From: Kluyvera genomosp. 1
Lineage (GTDB): Bacteria > Pseudomonadota > Gammaproteobacteria > Enterobacterales > Enterobacteriaceae
Length of the DNA: 64,000 bases
Assembly (NCBI RefSeq): GCF_001266615.1
Contig: NZ_LGHZ01000025.1
Coordinates: 17,733-81,732 of the forward strand
Direction: 5' to 3'
A model generated the notes under the pieces. The model searched no databases and had not been told where the DNA came from. It saw nothing but the letters and a program-made list of their open reading frames with translations. Below are positions 30,481 to 40,615 of the stretch, piece after piece; position 1 is the first letter of the stretch, and every line of letters begins with the position of its first letter. The translations under genes and the position numbers were made by a program.

Positions 30481-30777
30481 TCAAAATACTTTCTTATATG
30501 GCTTAACTGAAACCTGCTGGTAGACGCCTGCCGCAACATATGGGTCGTCCTGCGCCCAGGATTGGGCCGCTTCCAGAGATTCGAATTCCGCAATCACCGT
30601 TGAGCCGCTAAATCCTGCAGCACCGGGATCGTTGCTGTCGACGGCTGGCATTGGGCCAGCGGTCAACAAGCGGCCTTCATCGTGCAACAACTGCAGTCGC
30701 GCCAGATGAGCGGGGCGGACGGACAAACGTTTTTCAAGAGAGTCGGCGATATCCAGGGCATAGATGACATAAAGCAC
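30481..30777 (-). CDS. yciI: YciI family protein
   Basis: The product is 98 residues, as in E. coli. It has the YciI/YCII ferredoxin-like fold, with conserved His in [21 protein letters not shown] and Asp at position about 48 that in relatives form a His-Asp pair. The function is unknown; chlorohydrolase-like members of the fold are known. It is divergent from tonB and shares the promoter gap with it, as in E. coli. Confidence 0.92.
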   Translation of the reverse strand: MLYVIYALDIADSLEKRLSVRPAHLARLQLLHDEGRLLTAGPMPAVDSNDPGAAGFSGSTVIAEFESLEAAQSWAQDDPYVAAGVYQQVSVKPYKKVF

Positions 30778-30931
30778 GGGCGGAACTCCTGTTTAAATAA
30801 TTTGCGGATTACGTTAAGGGAAAGCGCCATTGACTGCAATGCAAAGTTTTGTAACGGATAAAAGTCGTGATTCTGCGTGGTTTTTTTAGGCAACCCCGGT
30901 AGAAAGTTGACCGAAGATAAGATGTCTTATT

Positions 30932-30950
30932 GAATATGATTGCTATTTGC
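30932..30950 (+). promoter_or_regulatory. Fur box of tonB
   Basis: GAATATGATTGCTATTTGC is a 19-bp match in the pattern of the E. coli tonB Fur site, located about 48 bases before the start codon. Iron-replete Fur should repress tonB. Confidence 0.75.
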
Positions 30951-30997
30951 ATTTAAAATCGAGTTCTCATTTTTCAACTGTAACGACTATGACCGCA

Positions 30998-31711
30998 ATG
31001 ACCCTTGATTTACCTCGCCGCTTTCCATGGCCGACGCTCCTCTCTGTTGGTATCCACGGTGCCGTCGTGGCGGGTCTGCTATATACCTCGGTACATCAGG
31101 TTATTGAACTGCCGGCACCCGCTCAGCCGATTACCATCACAATGGTCGCGCCCGCAGACTTGGAACCGCCTCAGGCAGTAGAACAACCGCAACCGGTTGT
31201 TGAGCCTGAACCGGAACCCGAGCCAGAACCGATTCCAGAGGTACCGCAGGCGCCGGTCGTTATTCATAAACCAAAGCCGAAGCCTAAACCAAAACCGAAA
31301 CCGGTGAAAAAAGTGGAACAGCCTAAACCGGAAGTGAAGCCGGTTGAGCAGCGACCGCTATCAACGGTTAATAAAGATGCGCCGCCAGCGCGCTCCGTTG
31401 CGAATAATCTGCCGGGTGCGAGTGCGCCGACAACGAGCGCGCCTACCGGTCCTCGTGCGCTGAATCGCCAGCAGCCAGGCTACCCAACGCGCGCACAAGC
31501 GCTGCGTATTGAGGGTAAAGTGCGGGTGAAATTTGATGTGACCGCCGATGGTCGTGTTGATAATGTTGAAATTCTGTCTGCTCAGCCGTCCAACATGTTT
31601 GAACGCGATGTCAAAACCGCCATGCGCAAATGGCGTTATGAGGCGGGCAAGCCGGGTACCGGACTGATTATGAATATTGAGTTCCGCCTGAAAGGCGTGC
31701 AGATGAACTGA
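30998..31711 (+). CDS. tonB: energy transducer TonB
   Basis: The product is 237 residues from ATG 30998 (E. coli 239). An ATG three codons earlier is also possible. The N-terminal membrane anchor holds Ser16 and His20, which contact ExbB-ExbD. A rigid Pro-rich arm follows with Glu-Pro repeats (PEPEPEPEPIPE) and Lys-Pro repeats (KPKPKPKPKPKPVKK). The C-terminal domain (from about 150, QPGYPTRAQALRIEGKV) binds TonB boxes of outer-membrane receptors. It powers siderophore and vitamin B12 uptake, and so serves the btuCD genes of this window. The last residues (EFRLKGVQMN) differ from E. coli, where the tail is the odd one in the family. Confidence 0.96.
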   Translation: MTLDLPRRFPWPTLLSVGIHGAVVAGLLYTSVHQVIELPAPAQPITITMVAPADLEPPQAVEQPQPVVEPEPEPEPEPIPEVPQAPVVIHKPKPKPKPKPKPVKKVEQPKPEVKPVEQRPLSTVNKDAPPARSVANNLPGASAPTTSAPTGPRALNRQQPGYPTRAQALRIEGKVRVKFDVTADGRVDNVEILSAQPSNMFERDVKTAMRKWRYEAGKPGTGLIMNIEFRLKGVQMN

Positions 31712-31715
31712 TTGA

Positions 31716-31737
31716 AAAGCCCCCGAAAGGGGGCTTT
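31716..31737. terminator. tonB/yniA bidirectional terminator
   Basis: The stem AAAGCCCCC / GGGGGCTTT with loop GAAA serves tonB (plus) and yniA (minus). Only 29 bases separate the two stop codons. This is also where the E. coli gene order breaks. Confidence 0.85.
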
Positions 31738-31740
31738 GTG

Positions 31741-32601
31741 TTATGCGGCCAATACGTTATCCAGCGCTTTTTGCGCGACAACCAGATGCTGCCCACCAAA
31801 CAGAATTGCTCGGTTAATCAGGGTATACAACTGATAGATTGGCTGCCTATCGAGAAAATCAGCGGGAAGCGGAGAGACGGATTGATACCCATCGTAAATT
31901 TGCGGTGGTTGATCCGGATGCAGCGGTAACATCGCCAGGTCGCATTCACGATCGCCCCAGTAGCAGGCAGGGTCAAACAGATATGGACCATTCGGCCCCA
32001 GTGCGCAGTTATTTGACCACAAATCGCCATGCAGCAGAGATGGCTGTGGTTGATGTGAGCTTAGTCGTTGCTGAATATGTTCGACAATGGCGTCGATATC
32101 ACCAAACTTCATCCCTTTTTCAGCCGCCAGTTCAAGCTGCCAGCCAATACGCTGTTCAGCGAAGAAGTTAGACCAGCGGCGCTGCCAGGCATTGGGCTGC
32201 GGTGTGGTGGAAAGATCGTTATCGAAGTCGAGCCCGAACTGAGGCTGATCGCTCCATTGATGCAGATGGGCAAGCTGCTGCCCGAGTAAAAAAGCGTTGT
32301 GCGCATCGAGTGGACGGGGTGGCAGATATTCCATGACCAGAAAACTGTAGTCACGGTCGGAACCGACAACAAAGACTTCCGGGACGGTCACGGTTTTACT
32401 GCGGGAGAGCAGCTCAAGCTGGTCGGCTTCCGCGGTAAAAATGGGCAGTAATTCACGTTCATCGCATTTTACGAAAAAATCCCGGCCAGCATATTTTAGA
32501 TGCCACGCGGCATGAATTTCTCCGCCTGGCAGTTCATTGCGCTGTTCGATTTCGCCACTTCCAAGTTGCTCGCCTAACAGGCTACCGATCGCTTGCCACA
32601 T
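31741..32601 (-). CDS. yniA: fructosamine kinase family protein YniA
   Basis: The product is 286 residues, as in E. coli. The ATG at 32601 is preferred because GGGGAGAG lies six bases upstream and the N-terminus matches (MWQAIGSLLGEQLG). Aminoglycoside/ketosamine kinase motifs are present: LLHGDLWSNNC (catalytic HGD and Asn) near residue 190 and FDPACYWGDRECDLAM near 212. The family phosphorylates fructosamines or ribulosamines on glycated molecules. It is 273 bases downstream of pfkB on the same strand; E. coli has ydiZ between them, which is absent here. Confidence 0.94.
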   Translation of the reverse strand: MWQAIGSLLGEQLGSGEIEQRNELPGGEIHAAWHLKYAGRDFFVKCDERELLPIFTAEADQLELLSRSKTVTVPEVFVVGSDRDYSFLVMEYLPPRPLDAHNAFLLGQQLAHLHQWSDQPQFGLDFDNDLSTTPQPNAWQRRWSNFFAEQRIGWQLELAAEKGMKFGDIDAIVEHIQQRLSSHQPQPSLLHGDLWSNNCALGPNGPYLFDPACYWGDRECDLAMLPLHPDQPPQIYDGYQSVSPLPADFLDRQPIYQLYTLINRAILFGGQHLVVAQKALDNVLAA

Positions 32602-32874
32602 GATGTCTCTCCCCATGTTTTCTGCCATATCATAAGGTTAGCGCATAAGTACAGGGTAAAATTCGAGCTATACCGCACAACGGATAAAAAAACTGCTGGA
32701 AGCGCAGGGCAAATGCTTCCGTTTCTGCTACGAACGTGTGGTGTGTCACTCAATGTGACGATGGGGCAACCACCATGATGCACTCCATTGTTAACAATGG
32801 AGTTTTGTTAGCATAGTCGATTACGGGTATTTCGCGACCCACGGGTGAACCCGTGAGTCCGTTTTACTGTACAT

Positions 32875-33807
32875 TTAGTGCTGTTGCAGATAGTCGAAGA
32901 TCTTTTGCGTATTATCGTGGGAGCATAAGCGCGTCCCTTGGTTAATCGTGGCGGCGCTGCCGGCAGCAACGCCATAGCGCACCATGGTTTTCAGGTCGGT
33001 ATTTTCTGCAAGCTTCAGGGTCATGGCTCCCACCATGCTATCTCCGGCGCCGACGGTGCTTTGACTTTTAATTGGCGGGGGAACAACCTGCACACAGCAA
33101 TTGGCATCTACGGCCAATGCCCCTTGCGCGCCTAAGGAAACGACTACGCGATGCGCTTTACCGCTGCGGACAATTTCCTGGGCCGCTGTACGGACATCAT
33201 CTGGCTGTATTAATTCCCGTTGTACAAGCGCGCTGAGTTCTTTCTGATTGGGTTTCACCAGCTCGATATGACCAATATTCAGCGCGGCAGCTAAAGCTTC
33301 TCCAGAACTATCGATAATGCAGCGTAAGCCCTGCTGTTGGGCGGTTTTTATCAACGTAACAAATGCCTCAAGTGAAACGCCCGGCGGCAGACTACCGCTG
33401 ATAACCAGCAACGAACCTGTGGGTATTTGTTGAACCTTTGCCCGTAGTTTTTCTAACTCATCCGCGTGGAGCGTAGCTCCGGGCATGACAAAACGATACT
33501 GCTCGCCGCTAGCATCAACGTGAACATGGAGGTTTTGCCGCGTCCATTCCTGAGTCTCGATACTTTCGACGCAGACGTTTTCTGCCAGAAGCAACTCCGA
33601 CAGGTGTTGGCCGGTGGCACCGCCTACGGGAAAAATCGCCGTGGCGTTGCCACCAAGGAAAGTGATGGCGCGTGCAACGTTGATGCCTCCACCGCCCGGC
33701 TCAAAAATGGGAGAGGTACAGCGAAGTTTGCCCTCTGGATATATTTGTGGCGTTTGGGTGGCGCTGTCGAGTGAAGGGGCAAGCGTCAGGGTGTAGATTT
33801 TTACCAT
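32875..33807 (-). CDS. pfkB: 6-phosphofructokinase II (ribokinase family) PfkB
   Basis: The product is 310 residues (E. coli 309). It converts fructose-6-phosphate to the 1,6-bisphosphate as the minor isozyme of glycolysis. The PfkB signatures GGGGINVARAI near residue 39 and the catalytic VGAGDSMVGAMTLKL near 250-264 (Asp near 256) are intact. Motif KPNQKEL near 185 matches the E. coli enzyme. AGGGAGG lies upstream of the ATG. Confidence 0.96.
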   Translation of the reverse strand: MVKIYTLTLAPSLDSATQTPQIYPEGKLRCTSPIFEPGGGGINVARAITFLGGNATAIFPVGGATGQHLSELLLAENVCVESIETQEWTRQNLHVHVDASGEQYRFVMPGATLHADELEKLRAKVQQIPTGSLLVISGSLPPGVSLEAFVTLIKTAQQQGLRCIIDSSGEALAAALNIGHIELVKPNQKELSALVQRELIQPDDVRTAAQEIVRSGKAHRVVVSLGAQGALAVDANCCVQVVPPPIKSQSTVGAGDSMVGAMTLKLAENTDLKTMVRYGVAAGSAATINQGTRLCSHDNTQKIFDYLQQH

Positions 33808-34122
33808 TGCGATAACCTCCCTTTATGTACCGTTAGGTTGTGATAAACCCTATCGCATTTCAGTCTGGCACCAGGCGGGCGATAAAGAAAGAATCAACAG
33901 CATGATTTTTATAGAGAATGGTAAATGACACTCATTTTTTAATATAAAATAAAATATGTTTTAAGGTGTTTCTTATTCAAAAAATGACAGAAGAATAAGA
34001 TTGCTATGTTATACGTGCCTTTTTATAATTTGTTGCCTTTCTATGGACCACCCCGTCGTTGATCCTCGCGAAAGTTTCCGGGACGAAATCGTCTCCTTTT
34101 TTGTTGTACGGACTCTTAATAA
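33808..34122. other. pfkB-ydiY divergent gap with a leader hairpin and a short frame
   Basis: This 315-bp gap is AT-rich at 33910-34030. In its last 80 bases a hairpin (GGGACG / CGTCTC, loop AAAT) at 34080-34095 is followed by CTTTTTT. A 27-codon frame (34043-34126, MDHPVVDPRESF...) ends by overlapping the ydiY ATG by 4 bases (ATGA). The ydiY ribosome site proper is poor, so coupling to this frame is possible. No RNA gene is recognised. Confidence 0.45.
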
Positions 34123-34881
34123 ATGAAGCTTTTGAAGACAGTACCGGTAGCGGTTGTGCTGCTGGGGGGCGTGTTTGCGTCTGCGTATGCAACCGCCAGT
34201 GATACCGTTTTTACTGTCATGGATGACCCAAGTACCGCTAAAAAGCCTTTTGAAGGCGATATTAATGCGGGTTACCTCGCACAATCAGGCAACACCAAAA
34301 GTTCATCGGCTACCGCTGATACTACGCTGACCTGGTATGGCGAATCGACGGCATGGTCCCTGTGGGGCGCTGCCAGCAATACCTCCGCTAACGATGAACG
34401 TTCTTCCGAAAAGTATTCGGCGGGCGGCCGTAGTCGTTACAATATGACCAGCGTGGACTATCTGTTTGGCCAGGCAAGTTGGCTGACCGACCGCTACAAC
34501 GGTTACCATGAACGTGACGTGTTTACCACCGGTTACGGTCATCAGTTCCTGACTGGTCCTATCCACAGCTTGCGTTTCGAATTTGGTCCTGGTGTACGTT
34601 ACGATGAATACACTGATGGCAATACGGAAACTCAGCCACTGGGATATGCTTCCGGCGCCTACGCCTGGCAGATGACGGATACCACCAAGTTTACCCAGGG
34701 TGTATCTGTGCTTGGGGCGGACGATACCACGGTCAACTCCGAAACTGCGCTGAGCGTTGCGATTAACGAGCACTTCGGTTTGAAGGTTGCGTATAACGTG
34801 ACATGGAACTCTGAGCCACCGGCAACGGCGCCGAATCATACCGACCGCCGTACATCGCTGACCTTGGGTTACACCATGTAA
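34123..34881 (+). CDS. ydiY: YdiY, DUF481 outer-membrane/exported protein
   Basis: The product is 252 residues, as in E. coli. A signal peptide (MKLLKTVPVAVVLLGGVFAS...) is cleaved at about residue 25. The mature part alternates polar and aromatic residues as in an outer-membrane beta barrel (for example YDEYTDGNTETQPLGYASGA). The family is salt- or acid-inducible in relatives; the role is unknown. It is divergent from pfkB. A hairpin terminator follows. Confidence 0.93.
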   Translation: MKLLKTVPVAVVLLGGVFASAYATASDTVFTVMDDPSTAKKPFEGDINAGYLAQSGNTKSSSATADTTLTWYGESTAWSLWGAASNTSANDERSSEKYSAGGRSRYNMTSVDYLFGQASWLTDRYNGYHERDVFTTGYGHQFLTGPIHSLRFEFGPGVRYDEYTDGNTETQPLGYASGAYAWQMTDTTKFTQGVSVLGADDTTVNSETALSVAINEHFGLKVAYNVTWNSEPPATAPNHTDRRTSLTLGYTM

Positions 34882-34888
34882 TAATTTT

Positions 34889-34915
34889 CAGGCCGGGAAT
34901 ACCCGGCCTGTGTTC
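34889..34915 (+). terminator. ydiY terminator
   Basis: The stem CAGGCCGGG / CCCGGCCTG with loop AATA lies 7 bases past the stop, followed by TGTTCT. Confidence 0.82.
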
Positions 34916-35149
34916 TGATATTTATCGTTTAGTGTTATTATTAAATACAACCACTGTTTTATTTTAATAAAAATACAAGTTCTCCATAATATCTCCACAT
35001 TCGACTTTTCAGACATATATTCAGTAAATTTGACACGAATAGCTAAATATTTTGACTAGCCAAAAGTGTGATCTGGATCTAGACTATGTTCAAGGGCAAT
35101 ATGATGCCTTAGCATTTCAAAGTCTTAATCAAGTCAGAGAATAAACATT

Positions 35150-35398
35150 ATGAAAAATATCAAAATCGCATCTGCAGCAATTCTGCTGTCGGCAATTTCT
35201 TTCGGCGTATTTGCTGCTGAACCTGCATCACAGCCTGCCAGTTCTACTTCTACCGTAACAACGGCTCAGCACGTTGGTATTTCCAGCGCCTATGACGTTG
35301 AAGCAGGTTCTAACATCGCTCCGGGCTCTCAGTCTACCGGTCAGTCTATGGATGATGCATTTAACGTGCACACCCTGGTTGCTGGTGGTTGGTCCTAA
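35150..35398 (+). CDS. small exported protein of unknown function
   Basis: The product is 82 residues from ATG 35150. A signal peptide (MKNIKIASAAILLSAISFGV) is cleaved at about FAA-E, residue 23. The mature part of about 59 residues is rich in Ser, Thr, Gln and Gly (SQPASSTSTVTT; QSTGQSMDDAFN) and ends GGWS. There is no Cys and no lipobox, so a soluble periplasmic protein is likely. It resembles other short stress-type exported proteins only in general style. It sits between ydiY and yniD and has its own terminator (35452-35478). Confidence 0.7.
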   Translation: MKNIKIASAAILLSAISFGVFAAEPASQPASSTSTVTTAQHVGISSAYDVEAGSNIAPGSQSTGQSMDDAFNVHTLVAGGWS

Positions 35399-35451
35399 TA
35401 ATTCTGTGCTGTAATAATTTGATTTTCTATTGATTATTAATACCGGCAGAG

Positions 35452-35479
35452 AAAACCGGGTAGAGTTGTACCGGTTTTT
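35452..35479 (+). terminator. terminator after the 82-residue exported protein
   Basis: AAAACCGG pairs with CCGGTTTT around an 11-nt loop, ending in TTTTT, about 55 bases past the stop. Confidence 0.75.
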
Positions 35480-35675
35480 CTGACTGCTATTATTCTTTTT
35501 TAAAATAAGAATCTTCAGTTTTTGTCATTAAATTTTCAGTCTAAATAAAACTTCCCGCACATATTGTCAATAAACGCACGCGAAAAGCATTTTTTGTATA
35601 TATTTTAATACTAAGACATTAACGTGAGTGTTCGTTTAATTACGTTCCAGTCGTCCCGAGATATCATTTCCATTA

Positions 35676-35783
35676 TTAACCCCAAATCATGGCCGCCCAT
35701 CTGAGCAACAACATGGCACCGCAGATGGCTATTAGCACCAGCACCATTTTCCAGTGTTTCTTGGCAAATCGGTCTGTAGGCAT
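35676..35783 (-). CDS. yniD: small membrane protein YniD
   Basis: The product is 35 residues (MPTDRFAKKHWKMVLVLIAI... ending AMIWG), the length of E. coli YniD, and nearly identical. A single hydrophobic segment (about 13-30) follows a basic N-terminus. AGGA lies seven bases before the ATG. The function is unknown; the protein is expressed in E. coli and membrane located. It is also next to ydiY and thrS in E. coli. Confidence 0.92.
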   Translation of the reverse strand: MPTDRFAKKHWKMVLVLIAICGAMLLLRWAAMIWG

Positions 35784-35929
35784 AATCTGATCCTTTCAAT
35801 CAAACGTTGACTTAGTGTACCAGAATCGCTGGCAAAAATAGCAACGTGCACGGGGAAGGGCAATTGCGACTTTTATCATGTCCTTATGATGTGTAAACTA
35901 ACCTACGGTGTTATCAACAGGCGGATGTA

Positions 35930-36070
35930 GGAGGGCAAGAGTACGCGGTACTCGTTCCCCATTTTTCGCAGAGTGAAGCGGAAATCAATCCATAACGTGT
36001 TGATAAATTTAATCATATAGTTTTGTATGTGCTCTTTCGTGTGGGGCACCACTGCAAATAAGGACATGAA
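35930..36070 (+). promoter_or_regulatory. thrS translational operator (tRNA-Thr mimic)
   Basis: The leader holds a hairpin (about 36028-36050, GTGC...GGGCAC) whose loop has CGT at 36038-36040, mimicking the tRNA-Thr anticodon, as in domain 2 of the E. coli thrS operator. A second stem-loop lies upstream (35935-35960, ACGCGGTACTCGTT region). ThrRS is known to bind these and block its own translation. I saw the sequence; the binding is known in E. coli. Confidence 0.75.
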
Positions 36071-37999
36071 ATGCCTGTAATTACTCTTCCTGATGGCAGC
36101 CAACGCCATTACGACCATTCCGTTAGCCCAATGGATGTTGCTCTGGACATCGGCCCTGGTCTGGCAAAAGCCACCATCGCTGGCCGTGTTAACGGTGAAT
36201 TGGTTGATGCTTCCGATCTGATTGAAAATGACTCAACGCTGTCTCTCATCACCGCAAAAGATGAAGCCGGTCTTGAGATTATTCGTCACTCGTGTGCGCA
36301 CCTGCTTGGTCATGCGATCAAACAGCTGTGGCCAAACACCAAAATGGCGATCGGCCCGGTTATTGACAATGGTTTCTATTATGACGTTGATCTTGACCAC
36401 ACGCTGACCCAGGAAGACATCGACGCGCTCGAAAAACGTATGCACGAGCTCGCCGAGAAAAACTATGATGTCATCAAGAAGAAAGTGAGCTGGCATGAAG
36501 CCCGCGATACTTTCGTCTCGCGTGGTGAAACCTATAAAGTTTCTATTCTTGATGAAAACATTTCGCATGATGACAAGCCTGGCTTGTATCATCACGAAGA
36601 ATATGTCGACATGTGCCGCGGTCCGCACGTGCCGAATATGCGTTTTTGTCACTACTTCAAGCTGATGAAAACAGCAGGCGCCTACTGGCGTGGCGACAGC
36701 AACAATAAGATGTTGCAGCGTATCTATGGTACTGCATGGACGGATAAGAAAGCCCTCAATGCTTACCTGCTGCGTCTGGAAGAAGCGGCGAAGCGCGATC
36801 ACCGTAAAATCGGTAAGCAGCTTGACCTGTACCACATGCAGGAAGAAGCGCCGGGCATGGTGTTCTGGCATAACGATGGCTGGACTATCTTCCGTGAGCT
36901 GGAAACTTTTGTACGCTCCAAGCTCAAAGAATACCAGTACCAGGAAGTGAAAGGCCCGTTCATGATGGACCGCGTGCTGTGGGAAAAAACCGGGCACTGG
37001 GACAACTACAAAGATGCCATGTTCACCACCTCTTCAGAGAACCGTGAATATTGCATCAAGCCAATGAACTGCCCAGGCCATGTTCAGATCTTCAACCAGG
37101 GTCTGAAATCCTACCGCGACCTGCCGCTGCGTATGGCTGAGTTCGGTAGCTGCCACCGTAATGAACCATCAGGTGCACTGCATGGCTTAATGCGCGTACG
37201 TGGATTTACTCAGGATGACGCCCACATCTTCTGTACTGAAGAGCAGGTGCGTGATGAAGTTAACGCGTGCATTCGTTTAGTCTATGATATGTACAGTACT
37301 TTTGGCTTCGAGAAAATCGTCGTCAAACTTTCAACGCGTCCGGAAAAACGTATCGGTAGCGATGAAACCTGGGATCGTGCAGAAGCCGATTTGGCTGTTG
37401 CGCTGGAAGAAAACGGCATCCCGTTTGAGTATCAACTGGGTGAAGGTGCCTTCTACGGTCCGAAAATTGAATTTACCCTTTATGACTGCCTCGATCGTGC
37501 ATGGCAGTGCGGTACCGTTCAGTTAGACTTCTCTCTGCCGTCTCGTCTGAGCGCCTCTTATATTGGCGAAAACAACGAACGTCAGGTACCGGTGATGATC
37601 CACCGTGCAATTCTTGGTTCACTGGAGCGCTTTATTGGCATCCTGACCGAAGAGTTTGCCGGCTTCTTCCCAACCTGGATTGCACCAGTGCAGGTTGTGG
37701 TGATGAATATCACTGATTCTCAGTCTGAATATGTCAACGAATTGACTCGTAAACTGCAAAATGCGGGCATTCGTGTAAAAGCAGACTTGAGAAATGAGAA
37801 GATTGGCTTTAAAATCCGCGAGCACACTTTACGTCGTGTCCCTTACATGTTGGTCTGTGGCGACAAAGAGGTAGAAGCAGGCAAAGTAGCCGTGCGTACC
37901 CGTCGTGGCAAAGACTTGGGCAGCCTGGACGTAAATGAAGTTATCGAGAAGCTGCAACAAGAGATTCGCAGCCGCAGTCTAAAACAACTGGAGGAATAA
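36071..37999 (+). CDS. thrS: threonyl-tRNA synthetase
   Basis: The product is 642 residues, as in E. coli. TGS domain (about 1-60), editing domain with HXXXH-type [15 protein letters not shown] (residues 73-87) and CRGPH near 182, class II catalytic core with [12 protein letters not shown] near 332-343 (zinc Cys334), and the anticodon domain at the C-terminus (from about 535). It charges tRNA-Thr with threonine and clears Ser-tRNA-Thr. First gene of the thrS-infC-rpmI-rplT-pheMST-ihfA block; infC begins 3 bases after its stop. Confidence 0.98.
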   Translation: MPVITLPDGSQRHYDHSVSPMDVALDIGPGLAKATIAGRVNGELVDASDLIENDSTLSLITAKDEAGLEIIRHSCAHLLGHAIKQLWPNTKMAIGPVIDNGFYYDVDLDHTLTQEDIDALEKRMHELAEKNYDVIKKKVSWHEARDTFVSRGETYKVSILDENISHDDKPGLYHHEEYVDMCRGPHVPNMRFCHYFKLMKTAGAYWRGDSNNKMLQRIYGTAWTDKKALNAYLLRLEEAAKRDHRKIGKQLDLYHMQEEAPGMVFWHNDGWTIFRELETFVRSKLKEYQYQEVKGPFMMDRVLWEKTGHWDNYKDAMFTTSSENREYCIKPMNCPGHVQIFNQGLKSYRDLPLRMAEFGSCHRNEPSGALHGLMRVRGFTQDDAHIFCTEEQVRDEVNACIRLVYDMYSTFGFEKIVVKLSTRPEKRIGSDETWDRAEADLAVALEENGIPFEYQLGEGAFYGPKIEFTLYDCLDRAWQCGTVQLDFSLPSRLSASYIGENNERQVPVMIHRAILGSLERFIGILTEEFAGFFPTWIAPVQVVVMNITDSQSEYVNELTRKLQNAGIRVKADLRNEKIGFKIREHTLRRVPYMLVCGDKEVEAGKVAVRTRRGKDLGSLDVNEVIEKLQQEIRSRSLKQLEE

Positions 38000-38545
<546 letters not shown>

Positions 38546-38564
38546 GGCCTTCAAGTAGCAATGT

Positions 38565-38588
38565 CTGTGGAGCCCTTGGGCTTCACAG
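38565..38588 (+). promoter_or_regulatory. L20 operator hairpin before rpmI
   Basis: CTGTGGAGCCC pairs with GGGCTTCACAG (one G-U) around a TT loop in the infC-rpmI gap. The same hairpin exists in E. coli, where ribosomal protein L20 binds here and at a long-range pseudoknot to repress rpmI-rplT translation. Confidence 0.75.
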
Positions 38589-38617
38589 GTACTGTTCGCC
38601 TACGTTTCGTTTATTAA

Positions 38618-38839
<222 letters not shown>

Positions 38840-38868
38840 GCCGTTAACGTTTAACTTTTTTTCACTAA

Positions 38869-39249
<381 letters not shown>

Positions 39250-39258
39250 GCCAGTTGG

Positions 39259-39283
39259 AAGAGGGAGCTAGTCTCCCTCTTTT
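39259..39283 (+). terminator. rplT terminator
   Basis: AAGAGGGAG / CTCCCTCTT with loop CTAGT, then TT, lies about 10 bases past the rplT stop. Confidence 0.85.
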
Positions 39284-39372
39284 CATTTTAACTGTATCAA
39301 TGCATTGACATTTATTCCCGTAGCCCTTTCAATAAAGGTTCTACGATCCTTACCACACAAGGTAACGCAAGC

Positions 39373-39417
39373 ATGAATGCTGCTATTTTCCGCTTCTTTT
39401 TTTACTTTAGCACCTGA
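39373..39417 (+). CDS. pheM: pheST leader peptide PheM
   Basis: ATG AAT GCT GCT ATT TTC ... gives [14 protein letters not shown], 14 residues identical to E. coli PheM, with five Phe codons. Ribosome stalling when charged tRNA-Phe is low disrupts the downstream terminator and lets RNA polymerase into pheST. Confidence 0.95.
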
Positions 39418-39463
39418 ATCCAGGAGGCTTGCGCGTGAAAGAAGAAACGGAAAACAGCGCCTA

Positions 39464-39490
39464 AAAGCCTCCCTGATGGAGGCTTTTTTT
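39464..39490 (+). promoter_or_regulatory. pheST attenuator terminator
   Basis: AAAGCCTCC / GGAGGCTTT with loop CTGAT is followed by TTTT. The upstream CAGGAGGCTT at 39421-39430 can pair with the left arm to form the antiterminator, as in E. coli. Confidence 0.9.
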
Positions 39491-39550
39491 ATACGCGTCA
39501 TCCTTCACGTTGTCTCTGTATTGGCTGCATTCGCTCTTTTGCCGCCTTGA

Positions 39551-40600
<1,050 letters not shown>

Positions 40601-40615
40601 GGGCAGGACAAAACA

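Noticed and set aside
31200..31320. Short tandem repeats (GAACCGGAACCC and CCAAAACCG units) as a DNA repeat array
   Set aside because: They encode the Glu-Pro and Lys-Pro arm of TonB and need no other explanation.
32839..32860. Hairpin after pfkB as a terminator
   Set aside because: No T run follows, so evidence is too weak to call it.
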